From contig CAZIJP010000009.1 in the NCBI GenBank assembly GCA_964539615.1, forward strand, positions 1 to 32,747: a stretch of 32,747 nt of DNA, read 5' to 3'. A program made the position numbers and the translations under genes. Below, piece by piece: positions 25,206 to 32,747 of this stretch (positions within the stretch are counted from its first letter, which is position 1; the number at the start of each line of letters is the position of its first letter). This stretch comes from CAYRFE01 sp964539615 (lineage in GTDB: Bacteria > Macinerneyibacteriota > Macinerneyibacteria > Macinerneyibacteriales > CAYRFE01). Below the pieces are notes generated by a model that did not search any database, was not told the DNA's origin, and worked only from the letters and a program-made list of their open reading frames with translations.

Positions 25206-25241
25206 AAAAAACTCTGCCCTTTTATTTGGTGCGAGTTTTTT
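25206..25241. terminator. Probable terminator of the caspase gene
   Basis: AAAAAACTC (25206-25214) pairs with GAGTTTTTT (25233-25241) around an 18-nt loop. Read on the minus strand it ends in a T-run, as expected about 90 nt after the caspase stop. The stem is AT-rich, so it is weaker than the other terminators here. Confidence 0.5.
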
Positions 25242-25327
25242 TCCTAAGGGAAATTGAATCCGTATAGATTAAAATAATTACTTGAACAACATTGTTTCAA
25301 AACCATGTCATATATAATCGATGGTTA

Positions 25328-28300
25328 TTACTTTCCCGTCACTCCCAAACTGAAATTATCGCCGAAATTGTACATTACCGGCGATTGATCGGTCTTCAGA
25401 TATTTGAACGCCACATCGCGCGTAGCCCTGCTTACATAATCGAGTAGCCCTCCGATGGTGATCACACCGTTTTGCGAGATGTCTTTTTGACGCAACGTAA
25501 GCGCATCGATCACACACCAGGTGAAAATACCATGCCCAAGCTCGTTGATCTCATACGCTGCCTGCGACTCGCTTGAAGCGGAGAACACTGCAATGCCCTG
25601 GTCTTTGGCAAGCGTTGCCACCAACCTGCGTTCTTCTACGCTTCGGGTCATTGCCACCACACCGAGGTCCCGCACGGCGCTGCCGCTTTGGCATGTATCC
25701 ATCAGCAATGCGATCTTTTTCGCGGCTATTCCCTGAATGAACCCGCTGAGATCATCGGTCGTTATCGAAGTGTTCTCAACATTGGTGATATCAGCTTCAT
25801 ACGGAAGGAAATAATACTTATCATTTACGGTGATGCCGTGTCCTGCGAAATAGAGAATGACCGTATCCGGCGCTTTCGCTCGTGCTACCACATCATTTAA
25901 GGCTTTCATTATGGACTTGATAGTGGCTTGTGCATCGGTAAGCACGACCGTCTCAACCGTACCATATATCCCGGAAGCGATCTTTTTAAAATTTTCCGCT
26001 ATAGCGATCGCATCGTCTTTCGGGGAGCGAAGTCGGATATTAGAATCCTTATAATTGCTCACGCCGACCGCAATAATGTACATTGACGGTTTTTCCACCA
26101 TTTTAGGCGTGTAGAACACCGTGCACGGATCGCTACGCCCTTCTACATTGCCGTCTTTATCATACGCAGCGGCTACGAAAATATTCTGCCCGTCTACAAG
26201 TTCGACGGTGAATTGAATACCGTCCTTCTCTTTACGAACCGATATGCCGCGTGTCTTTTCATTGATAGCCTTTCCGTTGTGGTATAAAAACACCGGTTCG
26301 ATACCGTTGCTTCCCGGCTTTGCTTCTATACTTATGCTCACTGATGATTGTTGTGAAACAAAGTCATTAGACGGATCGACTATTTTCAAAACCGGCGCTT
26401 TTCCGGATACATCGCCGACCGTTTGTGAGGAGACCGGTTTTTTTCCGGTAACAAATTCATAGAGCATTCCCGGCGTAAAAAACTGTTGCCAAAATTGGTC
26501 CGGTTCAAAGGTTTCGAACCCGCGCACAAATTTCACGAATTCACGCCCGCCGTTAGAACAATCAAAATACCCCGCATCATCGCAAATGAACCAATCGGAG
26601 GTGCGGTGTTTTGAAACAGTATATACATAATCGTTGATGTCGTTATCATACGAAAATAGTTTGGATGCATTGAACGGAATGACCGTTATAGAATTTCCCT
26701 GCTTGATGTTCCATATGCGGAACGTACCGTCTGCCGAAGCAGATACGGCAAATTTTCCGTCAGCGGTCACTTGCACTGTATTAACATCAGCCGAATGTCC
26801 GTGGAGGGTTTTATCGAGCTGTCCGTCTAAACTCCATATATTAAGCGTGTTCCCTCGATGTGCCGTAATGAATTTCTTTCCGTCAGGAGTGAATGCGCAA
26901 TAATTTACGAACCGGTAAATGCCGTCCTCTTCTGTCTGAGCCATGTCATATTTTTTCTGCAACTGCCCGTTTATATTCCACAATTCGCATCCGAAATATG
27001 CCCAGAGGATGACCTTTGTTCCGGTAGGATCAAACCGTGCGTCTGCAAGACCGGTGGAGACCATAGTGCCGAATTTACGTATCAGAGCCCCGTTAAGCGA
27101 AAATAATTTTACGGTCGTGACCAAAGCTGTTTCTTCCTCTTTTTTTTCTTCCGCGCCGGATATACATAAAATTGTTTTCCCGTCAGGGCTGAATTCCACA
27201 GTACCGACCTGCGTGCCTGAAATCGGGATATCGCGGATCAGTTCGCCTGTAATTTTCCAAATTTTCAGTTTTAACGTGGGGTTTTCATAATCACCGATCG
27301 TACAAGAAGCGGCAACAAGCGAACCGTCCGGGCTCACTGCTATCGATTGAACCGATGTAATATCATCCTTAAATGTGCGTACAATACTGCCGTCGCGATT
27401 AAGTATTCGGATAGTTTGGCTTGTGTATGATTGTGATTCATCTGTCTCATTATAGGTGCCTGCAATTACATTACCGTCTTTACTCACAGAAAACGGCCAG
27501 TCAATCGCATTATTTGCACGCACGTCTCCCGAACTGAGATCCATGATAACCGTTGATTGATACCAACCTGCGCCGACAAATAACGAGCCACCGTTTTTTA
27601 GATACACGATATCCTGAGAACCGGTAGGCAATTCCTTGAATGGTTTGAGCTTGCCGTCATATTCAAATAATGCGGTATAGCTCTTATTCTCTAATGATAA
27701 TTTCCCGACAAAGCCGAAGGGAGCTTGAAAAAACAATGCCGATGAAATATTCAAAGAAACCGGTTCTCTCTTCTGATTTCCGAAAATATCCCATTCGCTC
27801 ACCGACGGCAAATTATATTCCGTAAAAGCAAAGAATGTTTTCCCTGCAGGCGCCCAAAACACTTTTGTAACCGTATTATACAGATCGGGAAAATCGCTTG
27901 TTTTTTTACCGTCGATACGCCATCCTGTTATCATCGTATCCCATACATCATCAGGATTTTTCGGCGTACACTGCAGTAAGGTCAGGATATACGTACCTGA
28001 CGGATCAAGCGCGATAAAATGAACATTTCCGGAAGCATTAAATGTTTTTTCCACTGTTCCGTCCATTGTAAAGGTATACATTTTACCAATGATTTTCTTG
28101 ACAGAATAATTAGTAGGGTCCGGATAAAAATCATATCCTCCGCCCGCTATTATACGCGTACTATCAGGGGCAAATACCATACTGTGCATTATGATCGTTG
28201 CATACTCGTTTTGCCGTTCAGCCAATTGCGGCGCTTTGATATCTTTATAAAAAGTTCCGTCCGTGCGCCAGATCACGATTCCGTCGCTGCCGTCAGCCGA

Positions 28301-28690
28301 TGCGATAAAACGTCCGTCAGGGCTCACTGCCATATCATAAAACGCACGTATTTCTGAAGTTTCACCGCCGTATGAGCGTATATATACGCCGTCCAATGTC
28401 CATTGTTTGATCGCAAACTCTTCTCCGAGAGTGAACAGCTGTTTCCCGTCAACAGAAAATAGCACTTTCTCCGCTTTACCGTCATGCGCCTGAAAAGAAC
28501 GCAGGAGAATACCGTCGGAATTCCATAATTTGACCGTACCGCCGGGGCCAGCGGTTGCCATAAGTTTGCCGTCAGGAGAAAAGCTGAACCATTCGGCTCC
28601 ACCTGCATTTTGTATGATAAGTTTTGTGTCAACACAAAAAACAAGCAACGGAATGATAACAGTCAATATTAAAACGAAAACCTTTTTCAT
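25328..28690 (-). CDS. Exported WD40/Ig-like/caspase (C14 family) protease
   Basis: 1120 residues. Signal peptide is about residues 1-19 (MKKVFVLILTVIIPLLVFC). Residues 25-700 hold at least a dozen WD40-like blades (FSPDGKLMATAG, VSPDGRFIASADG, VSPDGSLVAAS, FTPDGKKFITAHRGNTLNIW, VTADGKFAVSASADGTFRIW), enough for two propellers. Residues about 770-868 look like an Ig-like or bacterial domain (PVLKIVDPSNDFV, VSISIEAKPGSNG). Residues 870-1120 are a caspase-like domain (MYIIAVGVSNYKDSNIRL) with catalytic His951 in YFAGHG and Cys1000 in MDTCQSG, both intact. Bacterial caspase-like enzymes mostly cut after Arg or Lys, unlike animal caspases. The signal peptide places it outside the cytoplasm. AAGGGGG precedes the ATG by about 7 nt. 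No immediate partner gene; a kinase/regulator pair lies upstream on the same strand. Confidence 0.93.
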   Translation of the reverse strand: MKKVFVLILTVIIPLLVFCVDTKLIIQNAGGAEWFSFSPDGKLMATAGPGGTVKLWNSDGILLRSFQAHDGKAEKVLFSVDGKQLFTLGEEFAIKQWTLDGVYIRSYGGETSEIRAFYDMAVSPDGRFIASADGSDGIVIWRTDGTFYKDIKAPQLAERQNEYATIIMHSMVFAPDSTRIIAGGGYDFYPDPTNYSVKKIIGKMYTFTMDGTVEKTFNASGNVHFIALDPSGTYILTLLQCTPKNPDDVWDTMITGWRIDGKKTSDFPDLYNTVTKVFWAPAGKTFFAFTEYNLPSVSEWDIFGNQKREPVSLNISSALFFQAPFGFVGKLSLENKSYTALFEYDGKLKPFKELPTGSQDIVYLKNGGSLFVGAGWYQSTVIMDLSSGDVRANNAIDWPFSVSKDGNVIAGTYNETDESQSYTSQTIRILNRDGSIVRTFKDDITSVQSIAVSPDGSLVAASCTIGDYENPTLKLKIWKITGELIRDIPISGTQVGTVEFSPDGKTILCISGAEEKKEEETALVTTVKLFSLNGALIRKFGTMVSTGLADARFDPTGTKVILWAYFGCELWNINGQLQKKYDMAQTEEDGIYRFVNYCAFTPDGKKFITAHRGNTLNIWSLDGQLDKTLHGHSADVNTVQVTADGKFAVSASADGTFRIWNIKQGNSITVIPFNASKLFSYDNDINDYVYTVSKHRTSDWFICDDAGYFDCSNGGREFVKFVRGFETFEPDQFWQQFFTPGMLYEFVTGKKPVSSQTVGDVSGKAPVLKIVDPSNDFVSQQSSVSISIEAKPGSNGIEPVFLYHNGKAINEKTRGISVRKEKDGIQFTVELVDGQNIFVAAAYDKDGNVEGRSDPCTVFYTPKMVEKPSMYIIAVGVSNYKDSNIRLRSPKDDAIAIAENFKKIASGIYGTVETVVLTDAQATIKSIMKALNDVVARAKAPDTVILYFAGHGITVNDKYYFLPYEADITNVENTSITTDDLSGFIQGIAAKKIALLMDTCQSGSAVRDLGVVAMTRSVEERRLVATLAKDQGIAVFSASSESQAAYEINELGHGIFTWCVIDALTLRQKDISQNGVITIGGLLDYVSRATRDVAFKYLKTDQSPVMYNFGDNFSLGVTGK

Positions 28691-28713
28691 GTAAGCCCCC
28701 TTTATATGCGTGT

Positions 28714-28742
28714 AGTGTATATGTGCTTAATACGATTATCAA
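28714..28742 (-). promoter_or_regulatory. Probable promoter of the caspase gene
   Basis: On the minus strand TTGATA (28737-28742), 17 nt, TACACT (28714-28719), giving a leader of about 17 nt. It separates the protease from the response-regulator unit upstream. Confidence 0.5.
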
Positions 28743-28826
28743 GAAAAAATACTAGAAAAATAACGCAACAGCATTTATGGTTGAAAAAGAACAATATCCC
28801 ATCGGCAATGCTTCCGGAACAGTTGA

Positions 28827-29276
28827 CTATTTTTCAACTACCGCCTTCGGAATGGTATTATATTTCAGCCAATACTCGCCGATATGCTTCACCTGATCGG
28901 AGAACGCGTTGAAATCGACCGTTTTCACGATATAACTGTTCGCTCCCAATGCATAACACTGCCGAATATCGCTTTCCTGATTCGATGACGAAAGCATGAT
29001 GACCGGCATGACGCGTGTGATCGGATTTGTCTTGATTATGCGCAATACTTCAAATCCGTTTGCAAGCGGCATTTTTATATCTAAAAGCATTAGCTTGGGT
29101 AATTCGCGCGAATCGCGAGCGGCATAACTCCCCTTCGCAAATACATAGTCCAATACATCATCGCCGTTCATAAAAACCATTATATCGCCATTTACGGTAT
29201 TTTTTTTAAATGCCCGTAATGCCAATTCAACGTCATTCTCGTTATCATCGACCAGTAAAATATCACATGTTTTCAT
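28827..29276 (-). CDS. Single-domain (CheY/Rcp1-type) response regulator
   Basis: 149 residues from ATG 29276, chosen because GAGAGGTG lies 3-5 nt upstream; a GTG at 29282 would sit on that ribosome site. This is a lone receiver domain: acidic Asp10 and Asp11, phosphoacceptor Asp66 (LLDIKMP), the Ser switch in VIMLSSS and Lys118 (YIVKTVD). The NENDVELALRAFKK start and the insert around YAARDSRELPKL are typical of Rcp1-like regulators that partner PAS/GAF/phytochrome-type kinases. There is no output domain, so it acts by protein contact or as a phosphate relay. Its start overlaps the end of the kinase gene by 14 nt, so the two form a coupled pair. No clear terminator follows. Confidence 0.95.
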   Translation of the reverse strand: MKTCDILLVDDNENDVELALRAFKKNTVNGDIMVFMNGDDVLDYVFAKGSYAARDSRELPKLMLLDIKMPLANGFEVLRIIKTNPITRVMPVIMLSSSNQESDIRQCYALGANSYIVKTVDFNAFSDQVKHIGEYWLKYNTIPKAVVEK

Positions 29277-32200
29277 GTTCACCTCTCAAGGGTAAAGTAA
29301 ATTTAAACGTTGCCCCGTCGCCGTTGGATTCCGCCGATACCTGCCCGCCGTGTCTGCCAATGATCCTTTTTATAGTAGCCAAACCTATTCCCGTACCTTC
29401 ATACTCGTCTTCCCGATGTAACCGTTGAAAAACACCGAACAGTTTTTCTTTATATGCATCATTAAATCCTACCCCATGATCTTGAATGTAAAACTCTATT
29501 CCGTTCTCCGTTTTTTTACTTCCTATATCGATCTTTTTATTTTTACTATTCTCGGAATATTTTACGGCATTACCGATCAGGTTCACCCATACTTGCCGTA
29601 ATAATACCGGATCCGCATAGATCCTGGGAATTTCGCGGATAGTTAATGTAAATAAGGAGCGTACAGCCTCGGGTATCGTTTCGGTCCAAACACTTTCAAT
29701 GATCTCCCGCATATTCACTTCGATACAACTGAGATCAGCCCTTGCCAATCGAGACAATGAAAGAATGTCCGAGATCAATTTATCCATTTTCTGGCTATAA
29801 TTTCGGATCACATGCAGTAATTTTTTCCCGTCTTCCGATAATGCCGCCTCATGATCTTCAGCGAGGATCTGTGAATATCCGTCAATTATTCGCAACGGCG
29901 CTCTCAGGTCGTGGGAAACGGAATAGGCAAATGCCTCAAGTTCTTTATTGGATGCCTCAAGTTGTGCGGTACGATCGGTTACGCGTTTTTCCAATTCTTT
30001 GTTCAATGTTATCAAAGCGTTTTCCGCATTTTTTCTATCGGTGATATCATAGTTCGTGCCCAAGATACGAATAGGTTTACCGTCTGTATCGGTTGATAAC
30101 ATAGCATTGGCTTTTATGTAGCGTATAGAACCGTCGGGACGGATTATCCTGAAATCAGTATCATAGTCGCATTCAAGTTTTAATACGCGGGCCATAAGCG
30201 CTTCAAATGATGCGCTGTCCTCAGGATGAATACTTTTTTTACACACGTCATATACATTTAATACCGCTTGTTTTTCAAGACCGTATAAGGTAAACATCAT
30301 ATCATCCCAGATAAGAATGTTGTTGACAATATCAAGGTCCCAAATGCCGATCTCTGCGGCATCTGTCGCTAATAGTAAACGTTCAGATACTTTTTTGATC
30401 TCAGCCTCGGCTATTTTCCGTTCGGAAATATCTCTGCTTACAGAAATTATCGCCTCGCTTCCATACCACAGACACTTTGTCAAACTTGTTTCGATATCAA
30501 GTATTTTCCCACCTTTTGTGAAGATCGGATATGTCCAGATATTCCTTATACCGTCGGCAACCTCTTGTATACTTTTAATTAAAATATCGGTCTGATCGGC
30601 TGAGTACAAGAGAGTCAGTGAATTGCCTCGAAGTTCGTTAAATGAGTATGCCGTCTTTCTCAATACGGTCTTGTTGACATCATTGATGATACCGTTGGCA
30701 TCAAAAACAAACACCATATCGTCCAAAGAATTGAATAATCCTTCAAGATTTGCCGACAAACTTCGTGCCTCTTCCTCAATGAGCATTTTTTCTATCATTA
30801 CCCCCAATTCACGGCTGATCAACACAATAATAGCAAGCTCGTTGGTATCGACCGTATCATTTTTTTTGCTGCCGATATTCAAAGCGCCGATAGTTCTCAT
30901 TTTCGAGATCAAGGGAATACTCACCAATGAATGGATCGAAGAAACGGAAGCAAATTCGGGGTACTTTGTTTTATAGTTATCGATAACCACAGGTTGCTGT
31001 TGCAAAAATAAACGGTTATACGGTTCAGCTGTGCAATCTATTTTTGATACTGCATCTCTGAAACTATTGGATACATTCAGCGAAAACACCAAACTTGCCG
31101 TTTGATTCGTTTCATCGACCAGATATATCCCGCCAAGATCATAATTGAAAATTTTTAATATACTGCTCAATACACATGAATAAAGCTCTTCAAGATTTTC
31201 CGCTTTATTTGCCATACTGATGATCTCATTTAATACTGAAACCGTCTCAGCTTGTTTCAATATCACCTCTTCGGTAGTTTTCCGCTCCGAGATATCACGA
31301 ACGAATCCTAAAAATCGGTTCCAAGCCAATCTGACCGCATCAACAGACCAATATCGCACTTCTCCGCTTTTATGTATGAATTGCAGTTCACCGTTGCTTT
31401 TTCCCTTTTCGGTCAATTCACTGAAATGATTCAATGCGTTGTTTTTTTCCTTTTCCGGTGTAAAATCAATGAGGTTCATCGTCAATAATTCCTGCTCCGA
31501 ATAACCGGTAATAGTAGACGCAGCTTTATTCACTTCTATGTAATTTCCGTGTTCATCAGTAATGAATATACCGTCTGGTGCATTATCAATATAGCTTTTA
31601 AATTTCTTTTCATTATCAAGTATTGTGAATTCAGCCTGTTTTCTCATCGTTATATCACTACTCATAGCGACCAAACGTTCAACAATACCGAAATGATTTT
31701 TTAGGGGGATCAAGGTCGTGTAGAAATATCTGAATCCGCTTGTAAGTTCAACCTGTTCCTCATAACTAACTACTTTTCCCGAATCCACACATGATAAATA
31801 ATTGATCTTCATTATCTCTGCAAGATCAAGAGGCAGCACATCATCGTGATATTTGCCTTGAACCTGATGCGCATGATTGCTGATCATTTTTTCAGCCATG
31901 GGATTGATATCGATAAATTTAAAGCGTTTATCATCGGTGACCTCAAAGAGAAAGATACTTTCCGTCGCATTTTCAAATATCTCACGATACCGATGTTCGC
32001 TTTCGGTCAATGCCTGTTCGGTCTTTTTTAATTCAGTTATGTCGGTCATTACTCCGAGTATTCCCGCAATATTTGAATTCTCATCCGTATAGGTCGCTTT
32101 AGAAAATAAGATATTTCTTTCGATCGAATCCTTACTTTCCACGATCGATTCGTATCGTTGCGTACCCGGATCATTATACAGTTTTCTATCCATTTCATAA

Positions 32201-32747
32201 AATATCGTGGCTTTTTCTGCGGGATTTATATCAAAAACCGTTTTACCTATGATCGCATCTTTCGGCTTACCGAGAAAATCGACATATGCCTGATTACAAC
32301 CCTTATAGACACCGCTTGTATCTTTATAATAAATCGGATTGGGGATCGTCTCCAGAAGTGTTGTTAAGAAATTCTTGCTCTGCGCGATCGTTGATTGCGT
32401 TTGATTACGCATGTATTGATATTGCAGCAAAATACCAAGGAGCACGGTCACGACCGGATAGATCGTGATAACCGGTATTGATATAGTGTTGAGAATATCC
32501 TTAGCCATGTTAGCGGGGAATGTGAGCATGCACAGAAGCATGGCAATATGGACTACAATGCCAAAAACATATAAATGATACCAGCGTAACTCAAAATAAT
32601 GTTTCTTCCTATAATAGCGCAAAGCAAGCCCCAGCAGTGAAGAGACACAAGCCACAAGTATACCTGTAAATGCACCGACCCCTCCCTGAAATCCGCGGTA
32701 TACGGCAACGCAAGCGGTTGCAATAATTGTAGACAATGTGCCGAAAA
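29263..32747 (-). CDS. Membrane multi-PAS/GAF sensor histidine kinase (N-terminus outside window)
   Basis: The frame is open to the window edge, so the true start lies beyond it; a TTG at 32736 is in frame but not credible as the start. Numbering from that codon, 1157 residues are visible. Residues 1-108 are the end of a membrane module resembling the 5TM region of LytS/YhcK-type receptors (YRGFQGGVGAFTGILVACVSSLLGL). Then come PAS (121-236), PAS (245-368), PAS (374-488), GAF (512-655), PAS (662-776), PAS (783-905), a short coiled coil, HisKA with His942 in SVSHDLRAPLR, and the ATPase domain with Asn1056 (LIGNAVKYS), DHGVGF and GTGIGLA. All kinase motifs are intact. There is no receiver domain of its own; the overlapping regulator gene downstream supplies it. 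Stimulus unknown. Confidence 0.95.
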   Translation of the reverse strand, partial: FGTLSTIIATACVAVYRGFQGGVGAFTGILVACVSSLLGLALRYYRKKHYFELRWYHLYVFGIVVHIAMLLCMLTFPANMAKDILNTISIPVITIYPVVTVLLGILLQYQYMRNQTQSTIAQSKNFLTTLLETIPNPIYYKDTSGVYKGCNQAYVDFLGKPKDAIIGKTVFDINPAEKATIFYEMDRKLYNDPGTQRYESIVESKDSIERNILFSKATYTDENSNIAGILGVMTDITELKKTEQALTESEHRYREIFENATESIFLFEVTDDKRFKFIDINPMAEKMISNHAHQVQGKYHDDVLPLDLAEIMKINYLSCVDSGKVVSYEEQVELTSGFRYFYTTLIPLKNHFGIVERLVAMSSDITMRKQAEFTILDNEKKFKSYIDNAPDGIFITDEHGNYIEVNKAASTITGYSEQELLTMNLIDFTPEKEKNNALNHFSELTEKGKSNGELQFIHKSGEVRYWSVDAVRLAWNRFLGFVRDISERKTTEEVILKQAETVSVLNEIISMANKAENLEELYSCVLSSILKIFNYDLGGIYLVDETNQTASLVFSLNVSNSFRDAVSKIDCTAEPYNRLFLQQQPVVIDNYKTKYPEFASVSSIHSLVSIPLISKMRTIGALNIGSKKNDTVDTNELAIIVLISRELGVMIEKMLIEEEARSLSANLEGLFNSLDDMVFVFDANGIINDVNKTVLRKTAYSFNELRGNSLTLLYSADQTDILIKSIQEVADGIRNIWTYPIFTKGGKILDIETSLTKCLWYGSEAIISVSRDISERKIAEAEIKKVSERLLLATDAAEIGIWDLDIVNNILIWDDMMFTLYGLEKQAVLNVYDVCKKSIHPEDSASFEALMARVLKLECDYDTDFRIIRPDGSIRYIKANAMLSTDTDGKPIRILGTNYDITDRKNAENALITLNKELEKRVTDRTAQLEASNKELEAFAYSVSHDLRAPLRIIDGYSQILAEDHEAALSEDGKKLLHVIRNYSQKMDKLISDILSLSRLARADLSCIEVNMREIIESVWTETIPEAVRSLFTLTIREIPRIYADPVLLRQVWVNLIGNAVKYSENSKNKKIDIGSKKTENGIEFYIQDHGVGFNDAYKEKLFGVFQRLHREDEYEGTGIGLATIKRIIGRHGGQVSAESNGDGATFKFTLPLRGEHENM

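Noticed and set aside
1..32747. tRNA, rRNA, tmRNA or known riboswitch
   Set aside because: Looked for T-loop-like GGTTCGAATCC sequences, rRNA cores and common riboswitch motifs by eye; none found, though a covariance search would be more sensitive.
25328..32747. Caspase plus kinase/regulator as a defence or cell-death island
   Set aside because: The caspase is exported and has its own promoter, and no nuclease, transmembrane pore, STAND or phage-sensing partner is present; proximity alone is not enough.

Overview
The window looks like chromosomal, housekeeping-rich DNA from a Gram-negative-type (diderm) bacterium of moderate GC. Many products carry Sec signal peptides or lipoprotein signals. 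The lipoboxes are loose (TVGC, ALGC), and secreted beta-propeller proteins are abundant; both would suit a spirochaete or a similar lineage, but this is inference and no rRNA or tRNA is present to decide it. I see no phage, insertion sequence, CRISPR array or RNA gene.

Layout. Positions 1-3314 (+): two tandem paralogues of a metallo-beta-lactamase-fold/TPR protein, the first cut by the window edge, then a secreted WD40-like propeller protein behind a strong hairpin. 3372-5661 (-): htpG and a DUF1508 gene. 5831-7355 (+): a small membrane protein and a repeat-built lipoprotein. 7357-11140 (-): a membrane protein of unknown function and lon. 11408-14608 (+): a conserved-looking enzyme I could not place, and a RhlE-type DEAD-box helicase. 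14996-18922 (+): two tandem exported M3 (PepF-like) metallopeptidases. 19055-20732 (+): a tiny cysteine-containing protein and a periplasmic-sensor diguanylate cyclase. 20805-25081 (-): a tightly overlapping operon aroE-aroC-yjbQ-oligopeptidase. 25328-28690 (-): an exported WD40/Ig-like/caspase protease. 28827-window end (-): a single-domain response regulator and a large multi-PAS histidine kinase that is cut by the window edge.

Themes. Protein turnover dominates: Lon, HtpG, two M3 peptidases, a prolyl-oligopeptidase-family lipoprotein and a caspase-like protease. Four of these or their neighbours carry beta-propellers. Signalling genes (c-di-GMP synthesis; a kinase-regulator pair) lie beside them. 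Transcription units are short and mostly well delimited by clear hairpin terminators and recognisable sigma70-type promoters (the best is htpG, TTGACG-17-TATAAT).

The most interesting points are: altered metal ligands in the MBL protein; loss of predicted active-site His and Tyr in the second M3 peptidase, although its last codons and terminator are identical to copy one over 72 bp; the unplaced protein at 11408; G-quadruplex-prone intergenic DNA at 611-668 and 14752-14824; a probably leaderless diguanylate cyclase mRNA; and the exported caspase with an intact His/Cys dyad. I did not find a clear-cut undescribed multi-gene system.
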